DNA from: Salmonella enterica subsp. enterica serovar Typhimurium str. LT2
GTDB lineage: Bacteria > Pseudomonadota > Gammaproteobacteria > Enterobacterales > Enterobacteriaceae
Reading direction: 5' to 3'
Length of the DNA stretch: 64,000 nucleotides
NCBI RefSeq assembly: GCF_000006945.2
Contig: NC_003197.2
Location: 4,712,001-4,776,000, forward strand
Of this stretch, positions 45,201 through 53,083 are shown one piece after another. The notes under the pieces were generated by a model, which saw nothing but the letters and a program-made list of their open reading frames with translations, did not search any database and was not told the origin of the DNA. The position numbers and the translations under genes were made by a program. Positions within the stretch are counted from its first letter, which is position 1; every line of letters begins with the position of its first letter.

Positions 45201-46196
45201 GTGGCGCTATACAATATCTCTGAGAAAATACTGACTACCCTTGAAAAAACATCTTTCACCATCGAAAGGCTGCAGGAACGCTATGATCTTCAGGAGGCTA
45301 TCAAGAAGAATATTGATATTGTCGCGCCGGGCTGCCTTGTCATATCCGAAGAATTCTCTGATTGGGAGGATAGTCGGCGGAGGATTGATTTATTAGCGAT
45401 TGACAAGCAGGCCAATTTGGTTGTCATTGAACTGAAACGTGATGAAATCGGCGCGCATATGGAACTGCAGGCGCTAAGGTATGCGGCAATGATTTCAACG
45501 ATGAGTTTTGCGAAAGCATGCGAATATTATCAGGCATATCTTTGGAAGCATGGGATCGATGAGAATGCAAAAGAGAAGTTACTGGATTTTGTGGAGTTAG
45601 AAGAAAACGAACTCGCTGATTTTGGTAAAGATATTCGCATCGTTCTGGCATCAGCGGATTTCAGTAAAGAATTAACGACAACCGCAATATGGCTAAGAGA
45701 TAAAGGTGTCGATATTCGCTGTGTTCGCTTAACGCCTTACAACTTTAAGGGTGAAGTGCTGATTAATGCTGAACAAATAATACCAGTCCCTGAACTGGAA
45801 GAATATCAGGTCAGATTCAGAGAGAAACGCACGGAACAAATTATTAGCAGTCAAAAGTCGGAGAGGGATTATTCCTTATATAAATATAAAGGAAAAACCT
45901 TCAATAAACGGAAGCTTGCACTTGAACTTTTCACTGACTGGATTAATAAACATAATCCTGCGAATATAGATGATCTCAAGAATAAATTGAGTGAAGACTT
46001 ACAGAAAAGAACAGTAGCACTGGTTGAGCAGATCCCTGAAAAAAGGAAAAACAGATATCATATGCAGGAAGATGCGTTGATTGAGTTGCCGTCCGGTGAG
46101 CGTATTGCTATATCGAATCAATGGGGGTTAGGGACTATAGAACTGCTTATTGATTTTGTTCGTCAGGATAATTTTGTAGTTGAAAAAGTAGGTTGA
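45201..46196 (+). CDS. NucS/DUF91-like PD-(D/E)XK nuclease-domain protein
   Basis: 331 residues from a GTG preceded by AAGGA. The N-terminal ~200 residues match the NucS/DUF91-type nuclease fold: D63 in RRIDLLAID and E77-x-K79 in VVIELKRDE, spaced as in the D-ExK motif, followed by a helix with Q (HMELQALRYAAMI). The C-terminal ~120 residues (KYKGKTFNKRKLALELFTDWINKHNP...) look like an accessory DNA- or protein-binding domain. It is monocistronic in the island's right arm. A solo DNA-cleaving role in defence or repair is plausible but unproven. Confidence 0.72.
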   Translation: MALYNISEKILTTLEKTSFTIERLQERYDLQEAIKKNIDIVAPGCLVISEEFSDWEDSRRRIDLLAIDKQANLVVIELKRDEIGAHMELQALRYAAMISTMSFAKACEYYQAYLWKHGIDENAKEKLLDFVELEENELADFGKDIRIVLASADFSKELTTTAIWLRDKGVDIRCVRLTPYNFKGEVLINAEQIIPVPELEEYQVRFREKRTEQIISSQKSERDYSLYKYKGKTFNKRKLALELFTDWINKHNPANIDDLKNKLSEDLQKRTVALVEQIPEKRKNRYHMQEDALIELPSGERIAISNQWGLGTIELLIDFVRQDNFVVEKVG

Positions 46197-46215
46197 CAGG
46201 AAGTAATAATAAAAT

Positions 46216-46239
46216 AGATCCCATTCATTAATGGGATCT
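46216..46239. terminator. Hairpin after the NucS-like gene
   Basis: AGATCCCAT / ATGGGATCT 9-bp stem with a 6-nt loop, 19 bp downstream of the stop codon. The T-run is poor on the plus strand. Confidence 0.5.
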
Positions 46240-46471
46240 CACGTTTCATCCGATACGAAGACCATGGTCTCTTTGTCAGTAGCGTCATAATTACGCAAGC
46301 CTCTTTACTTTGCTTATCATTTATATTTAATGTAAATATTCACGCAACACCATTAAAAAATAAGAAAAAATGGCTCACTGTTGAACTGATATTAATACCT
46401 GAACCACTGAATTAGAGTAATGTGGCGCTATTCATAGCGTAATTTTTTCTGTTGCGGTTACAGGGGGAGGA

Positions 46472-47383
46472 ATGCACACCTTTAGACCATACTCACTAAG
46501 GCATAGCGATCTGTTATATGAAGATATTCCGTTAGAAATACGCGAGCAAATAATCTTATTGATTATCAATACGCTAGGAAACTGCTCCTCTTTTTATGAT
46601 ATGACATTATACTGCTATCATAATAGTCATTCTGACGAAGTTTATCGAAGAATATGTAAAACGTTGCGCAAAGAGTATGGCTTATTCACCTTATATGCGC
46701 ATTCAACGTCATATCTGGATGAAATGAGTAATCTGTTATTAAAAACAGATGATAAAAGAAAGCATATTGATACCATTGAGCTTGCTTTTAACTATATAGA
46801 TACCTACCTTCGGACCTATGAAGTTACGCTTGGGTTAGAACCGGATAAGGCGATTAGTGAATTAAATAATATATTTCATGAGCATAGTTTAAAATATCGA
46901 TATGAAAATGGTAGGATTGTAAGGTTGCGCAGAATAAAACGGCTTAAAAACATATGTTATTATTTGTACTCCCCTGGAGAGTATGGCTTTGTCGAATATG
47001 ATCTTATGGAAGCGTATAATCGCCTGATGCTTAATGATTTTGCCTGTGTCGTAAAGGAATGTCATGCAGTCTTCAGAAGCGTTCTTCTCAGAATTCATGA
47101 GAGAAAAGGTATCGTATATCATGAACAAGATAGTTTAAATACCTTAATGACTAATCTGATGGCGAGAGGCGTTATATCTGCTGAATATGCACATAAATTT
47201 CATTTTTTAAGTAACGTGCTGGAGTCAGAAATATTTCTGCCGATGGCGCCAGAAAAATCGCATCATCACTACGCAATGATGCTCCGTATCTCTGAAGAGT
47301 TGGCCTGTAGTATCTATTATCTTACTGAGCGGAGTATATTTTTTCTTACCCAGCGGGCTGAAGAAGACAGTGTCGCGCCATAA
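46472..47383 (+). CDS. STM4504/CBY_0614-family protein (AbiJ-like N-domain, HEPN-like C-domain)
   Basis: 303 residues, start preceded by GGGGGAGGA. The N-terminal part (YSLRHSDLLYEDIPLEIREQIILLIINTLG ... in pieces) follows the AbiJ N-terminal domain pattern; the middle has AFNYIDTYLRTYEV; and the C-terminal third (AYNRLMLNDFACVVKECHAVFRSVLLRI) resembles a HEPN helical domain of abortive-infection proteins. The usual RN-x-x-GHG motif is replaced by MAPEKSHHHYAMM (~258-270), so ribonuclease activity may be lost or altered. Codon use is AT-rich. An abortive-infection role is inferred from family, not shown. Confidence 0.68.
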   Translation: MHTFRPYSLRHSDLLYEDIPLEIREQIILLIINTLGNCSSFYDMTLYCYHNSHSDEVYRRICKTLRKEYGLFTLYAHSTSYLDEMSNLLLKTDDKRKHIDTIELAFNYIDTYLRTYEVTLGLEPDKAISELNNIFHEHSLKYRYENGRIVRLRRIKRLKNICYYLYSPGEYGFVEYDLMEAYNRLMLNDFACVVKECHAVFRSVLLRIHERKGIVYHEQDSLNTLMTNLMARGVISAEYAHKFHFLSNVLESEIFLPMAPEKSHHHYAMMLRISEELACSIYYLTERSIFFLTQRAEEDSVAP

Positions 47384-47587
47384 TAATGATCGCGCTGTCG
47401 CTCAGTCAGACTGGATCATCGTTATTTAAATTTGTTCAGACGTCGGAATTTTTTGTTCTGCCGTCTGTTTTTTTAGTGATGAGCTGTTCAGTGCAATAAT
47501 AAGGGGTACAGTACGATGACTGATTTTTAAACTGCATATCATCTGTGTCGCATTTACTCATGGGTATTGGGTCAGGGAGAGAGAAGA

Positions 47588-48049
47588 ATGAGCACTATTT
47601 TAAAGCCTTTTTTATTGGCGGTAACCCTGATGTTAATCTTAATAAGGCCTGGCTTTGCAACGGAGGATGGAGCGATAACCATGGTTAAAACCTACAGCGC
47701 TTATGACTATTTGCAGACCCGAGCGCGGTTGATGCACGCTGTCGCCGATCACGGTCTGGTGTTATTTGGGGAATTTGACCATGCCAGAGCGGCACAGAAT
47801 GTTAACCTGAAAATGCCGCCGACAACGGTTCTGGTCTTTGGCAATCCTAAAGGCGGAACGCCTCTCATGCTGGCGCATCCCGAACTGGCGCTGGATTTAC
47901 CGTTTCGGGTGCTCATTAGCCAGCAAGCCGATGGGCGAACGTTAGTCAGTTATCATCCCGCTGAAACGCTGCAACGTTATGGTCTTGATGCCGCAGACAT
48001 ACAGGCTTTGAAAAAACTGGAACAGCTCGTTGAAAAAAGTCTCCACTAA
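47588..48049 (+). CDS. Secreted DUF302 protein
   Basis: 153 residues from the ATG at 47588 (AGAGAGAAG upstream); a TTG at 47567 in the same frame is less likely. It has an N-terminal signal peptide (LLAVTLMLILIRPGFA) and then the DUF302 core: TYSAYDYLQTRARLMHAVADHGLVLFGEFDHARAA, TTVLVFGNPKGGTPLMLAHPELALDLPF (read in parts). DUF302 domains bind small ligands or stabilise redox proteins; the role is unknown. The stop overlaps the 3' end of the convergent hydrolase gene by 4 bp. Confidence 0.75.
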   Translation: MSTILKPFLLAVTLMLILIRPGFATEDGAITMVKTYSAYDYLQTRARLMHAVADHGLVLFGEFDHARAAQNVNLKMPPTTVLVFGNPKGGTPLMLAHPELALDLPFRVLISQQADGRTLVSYHPAETLQRYGLDAADIQALKKLEQLVEKSLH

Positions 48050-48720
48050 AGCTGAAAATCGGGCGATGTGTTTGCACAAGTGATGTCGCGAATAAATGCG
48101 GTCACATCGTCCATTACCTGATGCGATAAGGCGGCATCGAAGGTGGCGCTATCAGCATCACAGAACCCGTGCCGCGCATCGTACATTTTACACTGCACCC
48201 GGGGGCGCTTTTCCAGCGCCTGCCGCATGGCGAGGGGATCAAACGCTGGCTCATAACGCGCGACAATAACCAGTGTCGGACAGAGAGGCGCAAGATGAAG
48301 GTACTGGCGTATACGGGAACCGTAATAGCAAACGACGCCATCGCATAACCCACTGGCTGCACTTAGCCATGCGAGCGTTGCGCCGACGCTATATCCTACG
48401 ACGATTAGCGTCTCGTACTGCGTTCTGAGATCGTGGAGTAATGTGGTAACGACGGCGGGATCAAAGCCGACATTTGCTGAAAAGTGACGGTAAGCCTCCT
48501 CCTGCTGTTCATAGCGAAAGGGGGTATGGTGAGGAAACAGCGCGGGAATATAGATGTCGAATCCGCGCGTCATCCATTCATGGCCTGCGCGTTGGATATG
48601 AGCGTTAATACCATAAATTTCATGCAGAATAATCGCTGCCCGGCGATGGCGGCTCGACAAACTGGAGGCGTTGCTTCCCCCGGATACGCCTGGGGCGAAA
48701 AACACGGTGTCTTTTATCAT
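48046..48720 (-). CDS. Dienelactone-hydrolase-like alpha/beta hydrolase
   Basis: 224 residues from the ATG at 48720. The alpha/beta-hydrolase nucleophile elbow is GYSVGA (~Ser125), where classic dienelactone hydrolases have Cys; the catalytic His lies in DARHGFCD (~195), and the oxyanion region is AAIILHEIYGINAHI. The substrate is unknown. It is convergent with the DUF302 gene, with 3' ends overlapping by 4 bp. It marks the transition from island to the uxuR core segment. Confidence 0.75.
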   Translation of the reverse strand: MIKDTVFFAPGVSGGSNASSLSSRHRRAAIILHEIYGINAHIQRAGHEWMTRGFDIYIPALFPHHTPFRYEQQEEAYRHFSANVGFDPAVVTTLLHDLRTQYETLIVVGYSVGATLAWLSAASGLCDGVVCYYGSRIRQYLHLAPLCPTLVIVARYEPAFDPLAMRQALEKRPRVQCKMYDARHGFCDADSATFDAALSHQVMDDVTAFIRDITCANTSPDFQL

Positions 48721-48838
48721 AACGCGTTCTTGATACAAAGAGAGCGGCTGGATTTTCGCCGATCACGCTATGTCAGAGGCATTATTCCTGTCAATGTACA
48801 GACACATTTTATGGCCTGATTTTTGGTTGATAAATTTT

Positions 48839-48856
48839 ATATTGGTAAACCAATAT
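48839..48856. promoter_or_regulatory. UxuR/ExuR operator 1
   Basis: ATATTGGTAAACCAATAT, a perfect 8+2+8 palindrome matching the UxuR/ExuR consensus (ATTGGT..ACCAAT), 214 bp upstream of uxuR. Likely autoregulation. Confidence 0.75.
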
Positions 48857-48966
48857 GCTGTTCATATTCAGGCATCAGGGCTAAAGGTGGAACATCAGTC
48901 GTGTATTGTCTATTGCCTTTCCTTTCATCTGGCCTCACTAGCGAAACGGCGCGCATTATTATTTTG

Positions 48967-48978
48967 TTGGTTGACCAG
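48967..48978. promoter_or_regulatory. UxuR/ExuR operator 2 (weaker)
   Basis: TTGGTTGACCAG, one mismatch from TTGGTnnACCAA, 92 bp upstream of uxuR and about 125 bp from operator 1. Confidence 0.5.
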
Positions 48979-49069
48979 TTTCGCGTTTTTGGTGTGCTAC
49001 GCGTGCTATCCCTCTTTACAAATGCTATAGTCTGATACCGGGAAATCGCATCGGACGGGCACGACCAAT

Positions 49070-49843
49070 ATGAAATCAAACACTTCTCAGCAAAGACCTT
49101 ACCAGGAAGTGGGCGCAATGATACGGGATCTGATTGTTCAGACGCCGTACCGCCCCGGGGAGCGCTTGCCGCCGGAAAGAGAGATCGCTGAGAGGCTCAA
49201 TGTGACGCGTACCGTCGTGCGTGAAGCGCTGATCATGCTGGAAATTAAAGGTCTGGTTGAAGTCCGCCGCGGCGCCGGGATCTACGTGCTCGACAGCGCG
49301 GATAATAACGAGATGGAAGGCGCTGACGTCAATCACTGTAATGACGCCGGGCCTTTTGAACTGTTGCAGGCGCGTCAGTTGCTGGAAAGCAATATCGCTG
49401 AATTTGCCGCTCTGCAGGCCACCCGCGAAGACATCATTAAAATGCGCCAGGCGTTACAACTGGAAGAGCGAGAGCTCGCCTCCAGCGCGCCGGGCGGCTC
49501 AGAAAGCGGCGATATGCAGTTTCATCTGGCCATTGCCGAAGCGACCCATAACAGTATGTTGGTAGAGCTCTTCCGTCAGTCCTGGCAATGGCGTGAAAAT
49601 AATCCGATGTGGCTCCAGCTTCATAGCCATCTGGGCGATACGCTTTACCGTAAGGAGTGGCTGGTCGATCATAAGCAGATCCTCGCGGCGTTAATTAAGA
49701 AAGACGCCCGCGCAGCGAAGCTGGCGATGTGGCAGCACCTGGAAAACGTGAAGCAGCGTCTGCTGGAGTTTTCCAATGTTGATGACATCTACTTTGATGG
49801 CTATCTGTTTGAGTCATGGCCGCTGGACAACGTTGATGCCTGA
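49070..49843 (+). CDS. uxuR: GntR/FadR-family hexuronate repressor UxuR
   Basis: 257 residues, matching enteric UxuR along its length. N-terminal winged helix with HTH (ERLPPEREIAERLNVTRTVVREALIML, ~31-57), then the all-helical FadR-type (FCD) effector domain (FELLQARQLLESNIAEFAAL...). UxuR represses glucuronate/fructuronate genes. The uxuAB operon that sits beside it in E. coli is not in this window, so here it acts as a solo regulator with two operator-like palindromes in front. It abuts convergent trpS2 with no gap. Confidence 0.93.
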   Translation: MKSNTSQQRPYQEVGAMIRDLIVQTPYRPGERLPPEREIAERLNVTRTVVREALIMLEIKGLVEVRRGAGIYVLDSADNNEMEGADVNHCNDAGPFELLQARQLLESNIAEFAALQATREDIIKMRQALQLEERELASSAPGGSESGDMQFHLAIAEATHNSMLVELFRQSWQWRENNPMWLQLHSHLGDTLYRKEWLVDHKQILAALIKKDARAAKLAMWQHLENVKQRLLEFSNVDDIYFDGYLFESWPLDNVDA

Positions 49844-50857
49844 TTATACCTGGAATAGCGTGGGCAGACCCAGTCCACGTTTTACTTCCTGTAGCGTCTT
49901 TTGAGTGACCTCATGGGCCCGCTCGCTACCTTTTTTCAGTAATTCCATTAGCATTCCCTTATCTGCAATAAAGGTTGCCCGTCGTTCGCGTATGGGCGCG
50001 ATCAGTTCTTGCAGGCAGGTCTCCAGCTCATTTTTACAGACACGGTCGCCTAATCCGCCTTGTTGATAATGTGCTTTCATCGCCGCGACTTTGGCTTTAT
50101 CCGGATGAAACGCATCCAGCCACGTAAAGACGACGTTACCTTCTATTTTTCCCGGATCGCTAATTTTTAAATGATTGGGATCGGTGTACATCGCGCTGAC
50201 CGCACGGTGGATGGTCTCTTCGCTGGCGGAAAGAAGCAGGGTATTGCCGAGCGATTTCGACATCTTGGCGCTGCCGTCAATGCCGGGCAGACGACCCGTA
50301 TCGCTCAGGAGCGCCTGACAGGGTCGCAATACCGGCGAGGAGAAAAGACTATTCATCTTATGAACGATCTCATTCGTTTGCTCAATCATGGGCAATTGGT
50401 CGTCGCCAACCGGTACCATTTCGGCCTTAAAGGCGGTGATATCTGCCGCCTGGCTAATGGGATACGCCATGAACCCGACCGGCAGGGAACGGGTAAAGCC
50501 TTTTTGGGCAATCTCATTTTTTACCGTAGGATTACGCTCCACTCGGGCGACGGTAACAATATTCATATACAGCACCGTTAATTCGGCGAGGGCGGGTAAC
50601 GCGGATTGCAGGCAGATCGTCGTCAGCGTGGGATCGATGCCGACGGCCAGATAGTCAGCTAACACTTGCGGAATATTATCGCGGATTTTTTGCGGATTAC
50701 TGCCGTTATCGGTGAGTCCCTGCAGGTCGGCAATCAGGACATACTGTTGGTGATCCTGCTGTAGCGCGACGCGCTGGCGCAGTGAACCGACATAATGGCC
50801 GAGGTGCAGCGAGCCGGTGGGGCGATCGCCAGTCAGAATGATAGGAAGGGTGTTCAT
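49844..50857 (-). CDS. Second tryptophanyl-tRNA synthetase (TrpS2)
   Basis: Class I TrpRS charging tRNA-Trp. 337 residues. The ATP motif is HLGH (18-21, in TGSLHLGHYVGSL), and KMSKS lies near 197-201 (SAKMSKSLGN). The tryptophan pocket segment PVGDDQLPMIEQTNEI is typical. The housekeeping trpS lies beside dam in enterics, so this is an accessory copy; such second TrpRS enzymes elsewhere can confer resistance to tryptophan-analogue antibiotics, an inference here. AAGGAG lies 6 nt before the ATG. A leader with a short Trp-rich peptide precedes it, so starvation for Trp probably induces it. Confidence 0.93.
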   Translation of the reverse strand: MNTLPIILTGDRPTGSLHLGHYVGSLRQRVALQQDHQQYVLIADLQGLTDNGSNPQKIRDNIPQVLADYLAVGIDPTLTTICLQSALPALAELTVLYMNIVTVARVERNPTVKNEIAQKGFTRSLPVGFMAYPISQAADITAFKAEMVPVGDDQLPMIEQTNEIVHKMNSLFSSPVLRPCQALLSDTGRLPGIDGSAKMSKSLGNTLLLSASEETIHRAVSAMYTDPNHLKISDPGKIEGNVVFTWLDAFHPDKAKVAAMKAHYQQGGLGDRVCKNELETCLQELIAPIRERRATFIADKGMLMELLKKGSERAHEVTQKTLQEVKRGLGLPTLFQV

Positions 50858-50906
50858 TAAGGACTCCTTTATGCTTACTGTAAAGCCGAAAGACGTCCCG
50901 AAACGC

Positions 50907-50930
50907 AGTAGCCGCCTTTCGGCGGCTACT
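50907..50930 (-). promoter_or_regulatory. Attenuator-like hairpin in the trpS2 leader
   Basis: On the minus strand AGTAGCCGCC / GGCGGCTACT, a perfect 10-bp stem with a GAAA loop, 50 nt before the trpS2 start. A smaller upstream stem (GCCTTC / GAAGGC, 50951-50969) overlaps the end of the leader peptide frame. Its GAAGGCGGC arm can instead pair with GCCGCC of the first hairpin, as in trp-type attenuation. The run after the stem (GCGTTTCGG) is a poor U-tract. Confidence 0.65.
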
Positions 50931-50958
50931 TAAAGAGGGATAGTGATCCGTGCCGCCT

Positions 50959-51018
50959 TCAGGAAGGCAGCCACCAGCGGAGATGACGTTGCGTAGCGTT
51001 GGATCGTTTCGTGTTCAT
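50959..51018 (-). CDS. Leader peptide with tandem Trp codons upstream of trpS2
   Basis: 19-residue frame MNTKRSNATQRHLRWWLPS. Two consecutive TGG codons (50971-50976) sit at the position where stalling would cover the first of two alternative stems. This is the layout of amino-acid biosynthesis attenuators such as trpL. The ribosome site is weak, and an inverted repeat GTGAT / ATCAC lies next to the start. Confidence 0.65.
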   Translation of the reverse strand: MNTKRSNATQRHLRWWLPS

Positions 51019-51658
51019 GTGATCTAACGTATCACGACTAAACGTAAGGGTAAAGCGGCTGGCGTATCGTCCGGGCATAAAGTCATATCGCCTGAACAGA
51101 TAACATCTCACTGACTTTGAAACGCGATTTTATAATTTGCTGCCCAAAAATACGTGGCGCTGAAAGGCGCATTTTTGATGCAAATCATTTATTACTGTGA
51201 TAACACTGCGCGCGATAAAAACATTAAATATATTCACATAGTAAATATGTTCTATTGGAATGGTTGTTTTCGATATGACAAAAGTCTAAAAAACCCATTG
51301 ATGTGAAAAGGAATAAGAATTGTCTATATTCCGATTCGGTGGAATTAAGTAATTTCTCGGATAAAAATAAGAAATGATATTGATATTTCTTTTTTGATAT
51401 GGTTCTTATAGCGGCTATGGTTATTCAGGAAACGATGCTTGAATGCCTGGCGTAATAGATTTCAGGTCAGTAGCGCTATTGTAAAATGGATTGTTGATGG
51501 CAGAAGGTATTTAGCAAGAATCCAGTTATAGCAGATTGTCGGTATTTAATCTGGTATACAGAGACACCAACGAAATGGCTGGAAAATGGAACGTTCTTTC
51601 ATTGTTGGCGTTCCGTCCTTGTCAGCCTGCTTTGCCGCATGATAATCACGGAGGGGGG
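51019..51658. other. AT-rich gap between trpS2 leader and hcp
   Basis: Presumably holds the trpS2 and hcp promoters. No operator, RNA gene or frame that I can support was seen. The composition is clearly AT-rich from 51170 to 51500, suggesting imported sequence. Confidence 0.4.
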
Positions 51659-52105
51659 ATGGACGCCATCTATTTAAAACTGGACGGTATTGAAGGCGAA
51701 AGCCGGATCAAAGGTTTTGAAAACCAAATAAAACTTATTGCTTACAACCACAACCCGACAAAACGGGAGTCCGGCGAAGCGAGAGGGACATATATTGGAG
51801 GGTTGACGCTGACAAAGCCAGTCGATCTTGCTACACCAGGCCTCTATGAGCACTATTGTAACGGGAAAACGGTGAAAGAAGGCGTGCTGACATTATGCCG
51901 TCGTGATAAGGGCGCAATGCTGCCATTTATTATTTATACGCTCACCAATGTGCGAATTTCACGCATGAGCAATCATGGAGACGCCGAAGGCAGCGCCACG
52001 GAGACCGTGGATTTGGTTTATAGCCATATTCGCTGGGATATTCCCGCATTAGCGTCGAAAAGCAAAACACGGCGGCCTCTTCACCGACAGGCGCTGTGGC
52101 GATGA
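51659..52105 (+). CDS. Orphan Hcp-family type VI secretion tube protein
   Basis: 148 residues from the ATG at 51659, preceded by GGAGGGGGG; an upstream extension of the frame lacks family similarity. The Hcp pattern is clear: MDAIYLKLDGIEGES, KGFENQIKLIAYNHN, GGLTLTKPVDLATP, MLPFIIYTLTNVRIS, ETVDLVYSHIRWDI. It is shorter than typical Hcp (about 155-172 aa) in the middle loop and at the basic C-terminus (SKTRRPLHRQALWR). No other T6SS gene lies nearby, so it is an orphan tube subunit or effector carrier. Confidence 0.82.
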   Translation: MDAIYLKLDGIEGESRIKGFENQIKLIAYNHNPTKRESGEARGTYIGGLTLTKPVDLATPGLYEHYCNGKTVKEGVLTLCRRDKGAMLPFIIYTLTNVRISRMSNHGDAEGSATETVDLVYSHIRWDIPALASKSKTRRPLHRQALWR

Positions 52106-52343
52106 GGACAAAACAAGCTTGCGGACTCGCAGTGGGCGATGCTGTATAGCGAAATGGCATTTAGCGGCTTGCGAAGGCTGATGAGCGCTCATGTAACCAA
52201 TCGATTGCCTGAAAAGGCGATAACGCGTGGCCCTTACACCCGTTATGATTTTTACGCATAGCCGCTAATAAAACGGCATTTTTTATATACACATCAAGTT
52301 GATAGTGTGTTTCTGACCTTGACGTAAATAAGCGGGAAAAGCG

Positions 52344-53078
52344 ATGAAACACACCATTGGGATACTGGGGGGGATGGGACCTGCGGCAACGGCGGATATG
52401 TTGGAAAAATTTGTTGAATTGCGACATGCCAGTTGTGATCAACAACACATCCCGCTCATTGTCAGCTCTATCCCTGATATTCCCGATCGTACAGCATGTC
52501 TGTTATCCGGCGGGCCTTCGCCATACCGTTATCTGGAGCGTTATCTGCATATGCTGGAAGACGCCGGGGCGGAGTGTATCGTTATCCCATGCAACACTGC
52601 GCATTATTGGTTTGATGATTTACAGAACGTCGCGAAAGCGCGAATGATCAGCATCCTGGACGCTACCCTGGGGGATATTCCGCCATCGGCGCGGCACGTT
52701 GGGCTGCTGGCGACCAATGCGACGCTGGCGACCGGGTTATATCAAAAGAAAGCGCTGGCGCGGGGGCTGACGTTAATTCAGCCAGAAGACGCGGGGCAGG
52801 CGTTGGTAATGCAGGCTATTTATACGCTTAAACGTGGCGATAAAACTGCGGCGCAAGCGCTGCTGCTGCCGCAAATCGATAGCCTTATTGCCCGTGGCGC
52901 TCAGGCAATTATCATGGGGTGTACCGAAATTCCGCTTATTGTGGCCGGACATGAACGCGCGATAGCGTGCCCGATGATTGATTCCACAGCGTCGCTGGTG
53001 CGCGCGGCGATTCGTTGGTATGAGTCCTGGCCAGACACCCGCGCCTCTTTGACCGGGGAGCAACGCCTTACCGCCTGA
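52344..53078 (+). CDS. Aspartate/glutamate racemase family protein
   Basis: 244 residues of the PLP-independent Asp/Glu racemase family. The two catalytic cysteines are visible: C83 in IPCNTAHYW and C193 in MGCTEIPLIV. The N-terminal GILGGMGPAATADM is also characteristic. Probable aspartate or broad-specificity amino-acid racemase in the cytoplasm. GGGAAAAGCG precedes the ATG. It is convergent with hypT, 5 bp between stop codons. Confidence 0.88.
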   Translation: MKHTIGILGGMGPAATADMLEKFVELRHASCDQQHIPLIVSSIPDIPDRTACLLSGGPSPYRYLERYLHMLEDAGAECIVIPCNTAHYWFDDLQNVAKARMISILDATLGDIPPSARHVGLLATNATLATGLYQKKALARGLTLIQPEDAGQALVMQAIYTLKRGDKTAAQALLLPQIDSLIARGAQAIIMGCTEIPLIVAGHERAIACPMIDSTASLVRAAIRWYESWPDTRASLTGEQRLTA

Positions 53079-53083
53079 GGTGT

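Noticed and set aside
19029..48720. CRISPR array or a second tRNA-end repeat marking the island's right border
   Set aside because: No regularly spaced direct repeats and no second copy of the leuX 3' end were seen on reading.
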